NCBI GenBank assembly: GCA_021405325.1
Contig: QWII01000060.1
Span: 61,169 to 125,168, forward strand
Length of the DNA stretch: 64,000 nucleotides
Source of the DNA: Caldilinea sp. CFX5
GTDB lineage: Bacteria > Chloroflexota > Anaerolineae > Caldilineales > Caldilineaceae
Direction of reading: 5' to 3'
Part shown: one piece after another, positions 1-6,439 of the stretch
Layout: each line of letters starts with the position of its first letter
How positions within the stretch are numbered: position 1 is the first letter of the stretch
Made by a program: the position numbers and the translations under genes
Notes under the pieces: model-generated
Told to the model about the DNA's origin: nothing
Database searches by the model: none
The model's input: only the letters and a program-made list of their open reading frames with translations

Positions 1-3000
1 CCGCCAGCGACAGTGTGCCTACCTGCGCAGCGGCTAATTCCAAGCCCAAGGGCATCCCCTGCACCAGATCACAGAGCCGCAGCACGACCGCCAGGTTCGC
101 GTTCGTGAGTTGAAAATCGGCTTGCACAAGTTGCGCACTTTGCACAAAGAGCCGCGCGGCCGAGGCGGTCGTCGCTTCGTCCAGCGTTGCGTTGCGATCC
201 ACACTCAGCGGCGGGACTTGGTAAAGCTGCTCACTGCGCAATTGCAAGCGTTCACGCGAGGTGACGAGGATCTGCACGCCGGGCGCGGCCTGGAGCAAAG
301 CGGCGACCAGTTCCGCCCCTTCACTTGACTCGGTCAGGAGTTGCTCAAAGTTATCCAAAATGAGCAACAGCCGTTTGGGTTGCAACAGTTGCGCCAGGGC
401 GGCGCCTAGATCGCCCCCGCTGATCGACAAGTTTAAGGTTGCCGCAATGGCCGGGGCCAGCGCGGCCGGGTTGGTGAGCGCGGCCAACGGCACAAACCAG
501 ACGCCATCGGCATAGGCCGCCACCTGTTGACGACCCGCCTCCACCGCCAGCCGTGTCTTGCCCATGCCCCCCGGCCCGATCAACGTGAGCAAGCGCACCC
601 CCTGCTGGAGCTGACTGCGAATTTCGGCCATGGAGCGTGTCCGCCCGATGAAGGGCGTCAAGGTTGCCGGCAGGTTGTGACTGGGTGAAGGGGTGACAAG
701 GTGACTGGGTGACAGGGTGACTAGCTGGTTCGGTGATTCGGTGACTGGGTGATTCGGTGATTCGGTGACTGAGCTTGTCGAAGTCACCTTGTCCCGCTGC
801 GCCTGCATCTCGGTATAGGCTACCACTAGCTCGCGATGGAGGGGGACGGCGGTTAAGAAGCGCTGGCGGCTCTCATCGTCGAGCGCGGCGGCGTCCTGGT
901 GGAGCAGGTCGTAGCCTTGTTGCAGGATGGTGGCGGCGCGGGAATCGCCATTGGCAGCGAGTACCCGGTAGCTAGTTAGGTAGATGAAAAAGGGATCATT
1001 GTAACCGGCGTGGGGTTCTGCTGCCAGGGCCGGCAACAACGCTTCAATCTGGGCTAGAGCGCCAACCGTGTCGCCTTGCGCCAGGGCGATCTGCGCCAGA
1101 CCGGCTTGGGGTTCGGCAGCCACGGCCTGCGCCCCGTGGGCCCCCGCAAACTGTTGGAAGGCGGCGAGCGCCTCTTGAAAAGCTGCGGTTGCGGCTTCCC
1201 ATTGCCCCGCCGCCGCCCGCGTATGGCCCAGAATGAGCGCCGTATCGACCAGCCGGAAGAGAATATCGCCGCCCTGCTGATTGATCCGGTTGGCCGCTTC
1301 TGCCGCCGCCAGCGCTTCGTCTTTGTCGCCGGCATAGTGCGCCTTGATCGCCGCCGCCAGATAGCCATAAAGCTGACACTCTTTGGCCAGTTTGACCTGC
1401 GCCAAAAGCTGTGTCAATCGAGCCAGGCCAGATGCCGCCGCTCTCTGGTCGCCGAGCTGGCAATGGAGGCGGCTCAGGGCCGCTAACAAGAGCGCTTCAT
1501 CGTAATGCAAGGCTAACTCGGTAGCAGTGCTGAGGCTCTGTTCCAGGAGGGTGCGCGCCGTTGTATAATCGCCGCGCAAACGGACGACCCGCGCCAGCCC
1601 CTCTTGCGCCGACATTTCCGACTGACGGTAGCCCAGGCTCCGCCCCAGCGCCAACTCTGCTCGGTAGTCCGCCTCTGCTGCGGCAAAGTCGTAAAGAAAA
1701 AAGTTGATTTCCCCCAGGCACGACAAACTGGAGAGTTCGCCGCGCTGCTTGCCCAACGTTTGGCAGATGTGTAACGCCTCTATGATATGGGCGCGGCAAC
1801 CGGCATAATCGCCAAAGTGGAGCGCACTGCCGCGCAACATCTCGTGCGTCATCCAGTGGAGTTCGTGTAACAACTCGTTCGTCGGCTGTTGGGTCAGATA
1901 GTGCCGGATGAGTTGAAGGGCTTGTTCCCAAAGCGCCTGCGCTTCGCGTTTTTGGTCACCAGCGTCTTGCAGCACACGGCCCAGGACATAGGTCCCCAAG
2001 ATTTCGCCCTCAAAGCCGCCGCTGGCCGCGCCCAACTGCATGGCCTCGCGCGCTTGCGCGGCCATCTCTTCGTCACGCCCTTGGGCAAAGAGATGATTGG
2101 CGTGGAGAGCCAGCAACTTGGCGAGCAACCGTTCGCCCAGCAAGCGCAACGCCGCATCATCGGTTCGCTGCGTCAAATAGGTGCGCACGCCGGTCAGCGC
2201 CGCCGCTAAACTTTGCCGCACTTCCCCGCCAACTCCTTGCAACAGGCAAAATTGCCACCAGGCATAGAGCGCCTGATCGAGTTCGGCCAGCCCGCCCTGG
2301 GTCGCGGCCCAGTGCCAGGCCAGCCGGACATTATCCACTTCACCTTGAATTTCGGCGCCGGCTTCCTTGGGTTCACCCCGTCCCAGGCGGAAACCGCGCG
2401 CCGCCAGATAGGCCAGGTAATAGCGCCCATGCCGTTCGGCGACCGCCGCGCACTCGCCGGACTCGGTTAATGCCTCATCCGCAAATTGGCGCAGCAATTC
2501 GTGCATGACATAGCGCCCTTCGCCAGTCGCCGCCGCTTGCCACTGCAAAAGCGATTTGTTGACCAACTGGGTCAACAGCACTGGCGTCGCGCCGACGACG
2601 GCTTGGGCCGCAGTGTAATCAAAGCCACCGCGAAAGATCGCGCATTGGCGCAAGACGCGCTGTTCAGCGGCGCTTAACAATTGCCACGACCAGGCAAAGA
2701 CGGCGCGCATACTGCGTTGCCGGGCCGGGAGATCGCGCCATTCGACCGCCAAAATTTCCGCGCTTTGCTCCAGCGCATCGGCAATCGCCCGTAGCGGCGC
2801 ACTACCGGCATTGGCGGCGGCCAGCTCCAAGCCGAGGGGCATCCCCTGCACCAACTGGCAAATGCGCAACACAGCCGGCAGGTTAGTCGCCGTCAGTTGA
2901 AAATCGGCTTGCACACGCTGCACAGCCTGGACAAAGAGATGCACGGCAGAGGCCGACGTGGCTTCCGCCAGTGTAGCCGTAGACGGGAAGCGCAAGGCTT

Positions 3001-4375
3001 GCACCGGATACAACTGCTCTCCGCGCAAGTTGAGCCGTTGGCGCGAGGTGACGAGGATCTGCACCCCTGGCGCACGCGCCAGCAGATCCACCACCAGATC
3101 GACGGCCGCTTCGTTAACCAGCAAATGCTCGTAGTTGTCCAGGATCAAGAGCAGTTGTTGCGTATGCAGACTTTGGAGCAGCGCCTGGCGCGGTTCGCTC
3201 CCTTGCAGCGTGATCCCCAGGACGGTCGCAATCGCTCCCGGCAAGGCGTCGGCGGTGCTGATGGCGGCCAGGGGCACAAACCAGACGCCATCGGCAAAGG
3301 TGGCTTGGTGGGTGCGCCCGACTTCCACCGCCAGCCGCGTCTTGCCCATCCCGCCCGGCCCGATCAACGTCAACAAACGCACTCCCGGCTGTTGCAACTG
3401 CGCGCCGATCTCCGCCAATGCCTGTGCGCGCCCCACGAAGGGAGACAAGAAGACCGGAAGAGGGGGAGACAAGGGGACAGAAGACAAAGGGACAGAAGAC
3501 AGAGGGGCAGAGGGCAGAGGAACAGAGGATACTTGCTGCTCGCTGTCTTCCGTCTTCCTGTCTTCCTGTCTTCTGTCTTCTGTCCTTCTCCCCTTCCGCT
3601 CAACCTCTCCGCGCTGGATCTGCTCAACCAACGCTACCGTCTCCGCTTCTGGTTCGACGCCCATCTCTTCGGCCAACACCTGGCGACAGCGGTTGTATTG
3701 GGCAATGGCGGCTGCAGTTTGCCCGCGCTGCGCCAGGATGCGCATGATCCGGCGGTGGGCAGCTTCCAGCCACGGCTCCAGGGCCAACTGTCGGCGGGCA
3801 TGCTGGAGCGCGCCCTCATCGTCGCCGGCGCTTTCGGCGGCTTCGGCAAGTTGGGCCAGGGCGTCCAGCATCTGCAGATGTAAGTGTTCTTGGGTAATGC
3901 GCCGCCATTCTTCAAAGCCATCGGTGTCGGCGAGCGTAAAGCCGGCCAGAAAGTCGCCCTGATAGAGATCAACGGCCTGCTGTAGACGAGCCAGGCACGC
4001 GGGACATTCGGCCAGTTGCGTGTGGGCATGGCTCCGATAATCGGCCAGCAGACCGGTAAAGGTTGTGACATCAACGATGATCGGCGCGTCCGGGTTGATC
4101 TGCACACTCTGCCGGGTGGTGAGCAGCCAGGGCGTCTTCTCATCTTCGGGGAGCAGGTGGCGGAGACGATGGAGCGACTGGCGCAGATTATTGTTGGCAC
4201 TTTCCGCCGTGTAGCCCGGCCAGAAGAGTTGCACCAGTTCATTGCGCGTATGAACCCGCCCCTCCACGGCCAGATAGACGAGCAGCGCCCGCACCTTGTC
4301 CGTTGGAATGGCGGTGAGCGGCTCACCATCGCGTGTAATCTGAAACTCCCCCAGGCAAGTCAGCCGCAATGTCAT
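1..4375 (-). CDS. AfsR/SARP-type transcriptional regulator, BTAD plus two NB-ARC modules (C-terminus outside window)
   Basis: The frame is open from an ATG at 4375 to the window edge, so at least 1458 residues. Residues 1-95 form an OmpR/SARP-like winged helix (starts MTLRLTCLGEFQI), and 100-245 the all-helical BTAD domain. A low-complexity linker (about 260-312) precedes NB-ARC module 1, with P-loop GPGGMGKT near 339-346 and Walker B LLLILDNYEHLL near 405. About 650-1190 are alpha-helical TPR-like repeats. A second low-complexity linker (1193-1234) leads to a second NB-ARC, again GPGGMGKT (near 1267-1274) and LLLILDNFEQLL. Proteins of this class are STAND-type ATP-dependent activators that bind direct repeats overlapping the -35 region. 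The duplicated ATPase module after the TPR region is unusual; the usual order ends with TPR or LuxR-type domains. The cognate signal is unknown. It is transcribed divergently from the repeat promoter at 4671-4756. Confidence 0.9.
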   Translation of the reverse strand, partial: MTLRLTCLGEFQITRDGEPLTAIPTDKVRALLVYLAVEGRVHTRNELVQLFWPGYTAESANNNLRQSLHRLRHLLPEDEKTPWLLTTRQSVQINPDAPIIVDVTTFTGLLADYRSHAHTQLAECPACLARLQQAVDLYQGDFLAGFTLADTDGFEEWRRITQEHLHLQMLDALAQLAEAAESAGDDEGALQHARRQLALEPWLEAAHRRIMRILAQRGQTAAAIAQYNRCRQVLAEEMGVEPEAETVALVEQIQRGEVERKGRRTEDRRQEDRKTEDSEQQVSSVPLPSAPLSSVPLSSVPLSPPLPVFLSPFVGRAQALAEIGAQLQQPGVRLLTLIGPGGMGKTRLAVEVGRTHQATFADGVWFVPLAAISTADALPGAIATVLGITLQGSEPRQALLQSLHTQQLLLILDNYEHLLVNEAAVDLVVDLLARAPGVQILVTSRQRLNLRGEQLYPVQALRFPSTATLAEATSASAVHLFVQAVQRVQADFQLTATNLPAVLRICQLVQGMPLGLELAAANAGSAPLRAIADALEQSAEILAVEWRDLPARQRSMRAVFAWSWQLLSAAEQRVLRQCAIFRGGFDYTAAQAVVGATPVLLTQLVNKSLLQWQAAATGEGRYVMHELLRQFADEALTESGECAAVAERHGRYYLAYLAARGFRLGRGEPKEAGAEIQGEVDNVRLAWHWAATQGGLAELDQALYAWWQFCLLQGVGGEVRQSLAAALTGVRTYLTQRTDDAALRLLGERLLAKLLALHANHLFAQGRDEEMAAQAREAMQLGAASGGFEGEILGTYVLGRVLQDAGDQKREAQALWEQALQLIRHYLTQQPTNELLHELHWMTHEMLRGSALHFGDYAGCRAHIIEALHICQTLGKQRGELSSLSCLGEINFFLYDFAAAEADYRAELALGRSLGYRQSEMSAQEGLARVVRLRGDYTTARTLLEQSLSTATELALHYDEALLLAALSRLHCQLGDQRAAASGLARLTQLLAQVKLAKECQLYGYLAAAIKAHYAGDKDEALAAAEAANRINQQGGDILFRLVDTALILGHTRAAAGQWEAATAAFQEALAAFQQFAGAHGAQAVAAEPQAGLAQIALAQGDTVGALAQIEALLPALAAEPHAGYNDPFFIYLTSYRVLAANGDSRAATILQQGYDLLHQDAAALDDESRQRFLTAVPLHRELVVAYTEMQAQRDKVTSTSSVTESPNHPVTESPNQLVTLSPSHLVTPSPSHNLPATLTPFIGRTRSMAEIRSQLQQGVRLLTLIGPGGMGKTRLAVEAGRQQVAAYADGVWFVPLAALTNPAALAPAIAATLNLSISGGDLGAALAQLLQPKRLLLILDNFEQLLTESSEGAELVAALLQAAPGVQILVTSRERLQLRSEQLYQVPPLSVDRNATLDEATTASAARLFVQSAQLVQADFQLTNANLAVVLRLCDLVQGMPLGLELAAAQVGTLSLA
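676..798. repeat. Iterated GTGACTGG/GTGATTCG low-complexity tract inside the regulator
   Basis: Short words of the type ggtgactgg and ggtgattcg are iterated about ten times, ending in gagcttgtcgaagtcacc, where gtgac and gtcac arms flank the motif GAGCTTGTCGAA. The tract is in frame and encodes a Ser/Thr/Pro-rich linker between the TPR region and the second NB-ARC module. The same GAGCTTGTCGAA core recurs at 37035-37048 in an intergenic palindrome. Confidence 0.75.
3442..3597. repeat. Palindromic GACAGAAGACA low-complexity element inside the regulator
   Basis: The left half iterates purine words (gacaagaagac, gacagaagacaaag) and the right half iterates their complement (ctgtcttcctgtcttctgtc), giving an imperfect long inverted repeat around 3530-3540. 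It is translated in frame as a charged then Ser/Pro/Val-rich linker between BTAD and the first NB-ARC module. Related tracts sit at 14088-14170, 38994-39077, 39305-39408 and 42127-42207. Confidence 0.75.
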
Positions 4376-4437
4376 CGTTGTCTCGTTCTGTTGGTTTAGG
4401 CGTTCTGCCGAAAGATACAAAAATTAATAGATGTGAC

Positions 4438-4447
4438 ATTATACCAT
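4438..4447 (-). promoter_or_regulatory. Putative extended -10 promoter of the AfsR-like regulator
   Basis: On the minus strand the sequence reads TGGTATAAT (TG-N-TATAAT), a consensus extended -10, about 60 nt upstream of the ATG at 4375. No convincing -35 was found (TTTTCA at 16 nt spacing is the best candidate). Confidence 0.5.
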
Positions 4448-4506
4448 ACTTTGTTCGGGTGAAAAGTCACGATTTTATAACAATTTGGGTAACTACCAAG
4501 CCACCC

Positions 4507-4586
4507 CTCCCTAACCCTCCCCTGCTAAGGGAGGGAACCGTGGTGCGCTCGACCGTTCCCTCCCTTAGCAGGGGAGGGTTAGGGAG
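4507..4586. repeat. Perfect 32-bp inverted repeat in the divergent intergenic region
   Basis: Arms 4507-4538 and 4555-4586 (beginning ctccctaaccctcccctgct and its complement) match over 32 of 32 positions, with a 16-nt loop. The element is preceded at 4489-4500 by taactaccaag, a word also found at the ends of the palindrome at 30690-30782. There is no U-tract, so it is not an obvious terminator and looks more like a small repetitive element. Confidence 0.85.
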
Positions 4587-4670
4587 TGGGTTGTTCCGTC
4601 CCTCGTGTCCTTTGTGTCTTCGTGGTTGATTTTCATTGTTTGTGGTGAATGCGTAGGCAAAAATGAATTT

Positions 4671-4792
4671 TTAACGATAAATGCGCGTTTTGTAACGGAA
4701 GCCTCCCATTTTTGTAACGGAAGCAGCCCGTTTTTGTAACGATGCTTTGCTATCATAAGGAATGATAGGCAAACTCGTCCCGACGGGACGAG
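4671..4792 (+). promoter_or_regulatory. Repeat-type promoter A: three GTAACG boxes at 22-bp period, -10 box, 5' hairpin
   Basis: GTAACG boxes begin at 4692, 4714 and 4736 (period exactly 22), each followed by a C-rich stretch and T-run; a degenerate copy lies at 4671. The last box (4736-4742) is separated by 8 nt from TATCAT at 4751-4756, the likely -10. A perfect palindrome CTCGTCCCGACGGGACGAG follows at 4774-4792, near the expected transcript 5' end. The layout matches sites B, C and D and the known geometry of SARP-activated promoters. It points rightwards to the small gene at 4861. Confidence 0.7.
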
Positions 4793-4795
4793 TTC

Positions 4796-4861
4796 ATGGC
4801 TCTAGGTTTCGTTAACAAAACAGAGGAAACGAGTGGTGGAAGGTGGTGGCTATGGTGGTAA
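4796..4861 (+). CDS. Possible 21-codon leader peptide ending in a Trp-rich run
   Basis: ATG at 4796 opens a 21-codon frame (begins MALGFVNKTEE) ending R-W-W-L-W-W and TAA at 4859-4861. The stop shares its last base with the ATG of the next gene (TAATG), the usual arrangement for translational coupling. It lies just after the 5' hairpin of promoter A. The Shine-Dalgarno is weak. Four Trp codons in the last five would stall ribosomes if charged tRNA-Trp were scarce, but no trp gene is nearby. It could also be a chance frame. Confidence 0.3.
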   Translation: MALGFVNKTEETSGGRWWLWW

Positions 4862-5097
4862 TGCAGGGGCGTGATAACACGAGTGGCGTGTATCGTTCCT
4901 ACCTGGTACGTTTTTGGCAGAGTAACGAACAGGGCAGTTGGCGGGCCTCGGCCCAGTGTGTGCAGACGGGCAACACCGTCCTCTTTGGCAGCGTGGAGCG
5001 CTTGCTGGCCTTTCTCCAGGCCGAAATCACGGCCACGCCGGCGACGGAGGAGGCCGACAACGGCAACCTGCCGCACCCCAAGGGTCGCCATGACTGA
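4861..5097 (+). CDS. Small conserved hypothetical protein (YRSYLVRFW-type)
   Basis: The product is 78 residues from ATG 4861 (in-frame GTG 4843 and ATG 4852 are alternatives). The core reads VYRSYLVRFWQS, WRASAQCVQTGN, then SVERLLAFLQAE, which I recall as a recurring pattern in small Chloroflexota and cyanobacterial proteins of unknown function: a beta-hairpin followed by a helix. There is no signal peptide or transmembrane segment. I chose 4861 because it overlaps the upstream leader stop (TAATG). It is the first gene behind promoter A and diverges from the AfsR-like regulator, so it may be a target or partner of that regulator. Function unknown. Confidence 0.65.
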   Translation: MQGRDNTSGVYRSYLVRFWQSNEQGSWRASAQCVQTGNTVLFGSVERLLAFLQAEITATPATEEADNGNLPHPKGRHD

Positions 5098-5137
5098 GCT
5101 GCCCCTTCCCTCCAAGGTTTTGCACCGGCGATAAGTA

Positions 5138-5203
5138 GCGTGCGTGGCACTGACCAAGGCGATTCCGTTTACGGCCCCATCCACTGGTCAGTGCCGCGCA
5201 CGC
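5138..5203. terminator. Inverted repeat downstream of the small gene
   Basis: Arms 5138-5156 (gcgtgcgtggcactgacca) and 5185-5203 match at 18 of 19 positions, with a 28-nt loop. It lacks a T-run, so it is either a non-canonical terminator or an mRNA-end stabilising structure. Confidence 0.5.
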
Positions 5204-5410
5204 ATCGTCCAATCCGTCGCCCGAATTTTCCATCTACCCCATCGATCAAGTGCTTCTCCTCTGGAAACAGGGCGAATTGACCGTCGATCAACTGGCCGGC
5301 CATCGTTCACACCTAGAAGGCAACCGGCTCACGACCAGGCCCGTTGCAACACATCCGCCCCATGAACAGTGCCTGCGTCACCTAGAGCCACCGCCCCAAA
5401 CAAACCATTT

Positions 5411-5527
5411 CGTAAACCCTAACCCCCTAAAAACAGCCTTGTAACGGAAGGACCCCATTTTTGTAACGATAGCACCCCATTTTTGTAACGGAAGCCCCCC
5501 GTTCTTGTAACGGAAGCTGCGTATACT
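5411..5527 (+). promoter_or_regulatory. Repeat-type promoter B: four GTAACG boxes at 22-bp period upstream of the methyltransferase
   Basis: GTAACG boxes start at 5441, 5463, 5485 and 5507, period exactly 22. The last heptamer (5507-5513) is followed by 8 nt and then TATACT at 5522-5527. A further shared element, TTTCGTAAAC, lies about 30 bp upstream of the first box (core CGTAAAC at 5411), as in sites C and D. Unlike sites A, C and D, no GTCCC/GGGAC hairpin follows. Confidence 0.75.
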
Positions 5528-5631
5528 ACAACCAATCTTCCCGATACGACAAGTCAACGCACACAACATCAACACACACCGTTGTCACACGGAGAGCGCA
5601 AAGGCTCCCATTACTTACCGGAGGAACAACT

Positions 5632-6291
5632 ATGGAAGCGCAATTTTGGATCGATTCCTGGCACATCGGCGGCGCGAAGACCAGTTTTCATCGCCGTGAT
5701 ATTCATCCCTATCTCTACAAACATCTGCCGCCAGCCACACTTCAGGGCAAGCGGGTGCTGGCGCCGCTCTGTGGCAAGACGCTCGACCTGCTCTACTTCC
5801 GGGATCACGCCGCCCATGTCATCGGCGTGGAACTGGTGGAGATGGCCGTGCAACAATTCTTTGCCGAACATGATTTGCCCTTTGTCCAGCGGGGCAACCG
5901 CTACGAAGCCGAACGGCTGACCCTCATCTGCGGCGACTTTTTCGCCCTCACCCCGGCGGATGTCGGCCCGCTCCACCTGAGCTATGACCGGGCGTCGTTG
6001 GTGGCGCTGCCGCTGCCCATGCGTCTGCGCTATATCCAACAGGTGCAGGCGTTGCTCCCTGTCGGCGGGCAGCAATTTGTCAACACGTTGGAATATGCTC
6101 CCCTGCTCCCCGAACCGCCCTTTAGCATCACGCCGGAAGAAGTGGCCGCCTACTACGGCGCTACCCACCAGATCCAACACCTGGAAGCGCCGCTCTTGCC
6201 CGATCATGGCATGGTGCGCAAATTCGGATTGACCTATCTCAAGGAACATGGCTTCCTGCTCACCAAGCAGGCGGCAGCACGACTGAATTAA
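5632..6291 (+). CDS. TPMT-family SAM-dependent methyltransferase
   Basis: The product is 219 residues. N-terminal [16 protein letters not shown] and the SAM-binding motif [15 protein letters not shown] near residues 43-57, then [16 protein letters not shown] and DRASLVALP, are diagnostic of the thiopurine S-methyltransferase family. Bacterial members methylate selenium, tellurium or thiol compounds and are about 215-220 residues, as here. The substrate cannot be told from sequence; tellurite or thiol detoxification is the family precedent. The start is fixed by GGAGG nine bases before ATG 5632. It is cytosolic, with no signal peptide, and is the only gene between promoter B and the palindrome at 6314. 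Confidence 0.9.
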   Translation: MEAQFWIDSWHIGGAKTSFHRRDIHPYLYKHLPPATLQGKRVLAPLCGKTLDLLYFRDHAAHVIGVELVEMAVQQFFAEHDLPFVQRGNRYEAERLTLICGDFFALTPADVGPLHLSYDRASLVALPLPMRLRYIQQVQALLPVGGQQFVNTLEYAPLLPEPPFSITPEEVAAYYGATHQIQHLEAPLLPDHGMVRKFGLTYLKEHGFLLTKQAAARLN

Positions 6292-6313
6292 GAACCGTAA
6301 AAGAAACCAATTT

Positions 6314-6404
6314 GGCTCATCTACGGAAGGTGTGAACACCTGTCAGGTTTCCAAAACCTGACAGGTGTGGCGGGTCGAAACCTCACACTTTCTGTAGATG
6401 AGCG
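6314..6404. mobile_element. Palindromic element 1 (GGCTCA family) flanked by a 9-bp direct repeat
   Basis: This 91-bp element begins GGCTCATCTACGGAA and ends with the near-complement TTTCTGTAGATGAGCG. An inner hairpin has arms cacctgtcaggttt and aacctgacaggtg. The sequence AACCAATTT occurs immediately on both sides (6305-6313 and 6405-6413), as expected for a target-site duplication. The same design appears at 43746-43822 and 53304-53404. It encodes nothing, so it would have to be a non-autonomous (MITE/REP-like) element. Confidence 0.7.
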
Positions 6405-6439
6405 AACCAATTTTCCAGTGTCGTAAGGAGCAAACAACA

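Larger units (their letters stand above)
5098..5631. other. Intergenic region between the small gene and the methyltransferase
   Basis: This 534-nt stretch holds a 19-bp inverted repeat (5138-5203), promoter B (5441-5527) and a roughly 95-nt 5' leader. A 14-codon frame starting inside the stop of the small gene (ATG 5091) is too short to defend. I found no other gene. Confidence 0.6.

Noticed and set aside
660..800. Iterated GTGACTGG-type words taken at first as a CRISPR-like or iteron array
   Set aside because: Units are too short and irregular, with no spacers, and they are translated in frame.
1497..4329. Several minus-strand frames (for example 3634-4329, 1497-1931) inside the regulator region
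   Set aside because: They are other frames of the same strand; the true frame is open from 4375 to the window start without interruption.
5226..5444. A short frame with a coding-like stretch, IDQVLLLWKQGELTVDQLAG, between 5235 and 5320
   Set aside because: It has no plausible start or Shine-Dalgarno, and the rest of the frame runs into non-coding sequence and promoter B; it may be a gene remnant but cannot be defended.
6398..6439. An earlier start for the RCC1 protein
   Set aside because: It falls in palindromic element 1 and would put charged residues before the signal peptide; 6440 has AAGGAG upstream.
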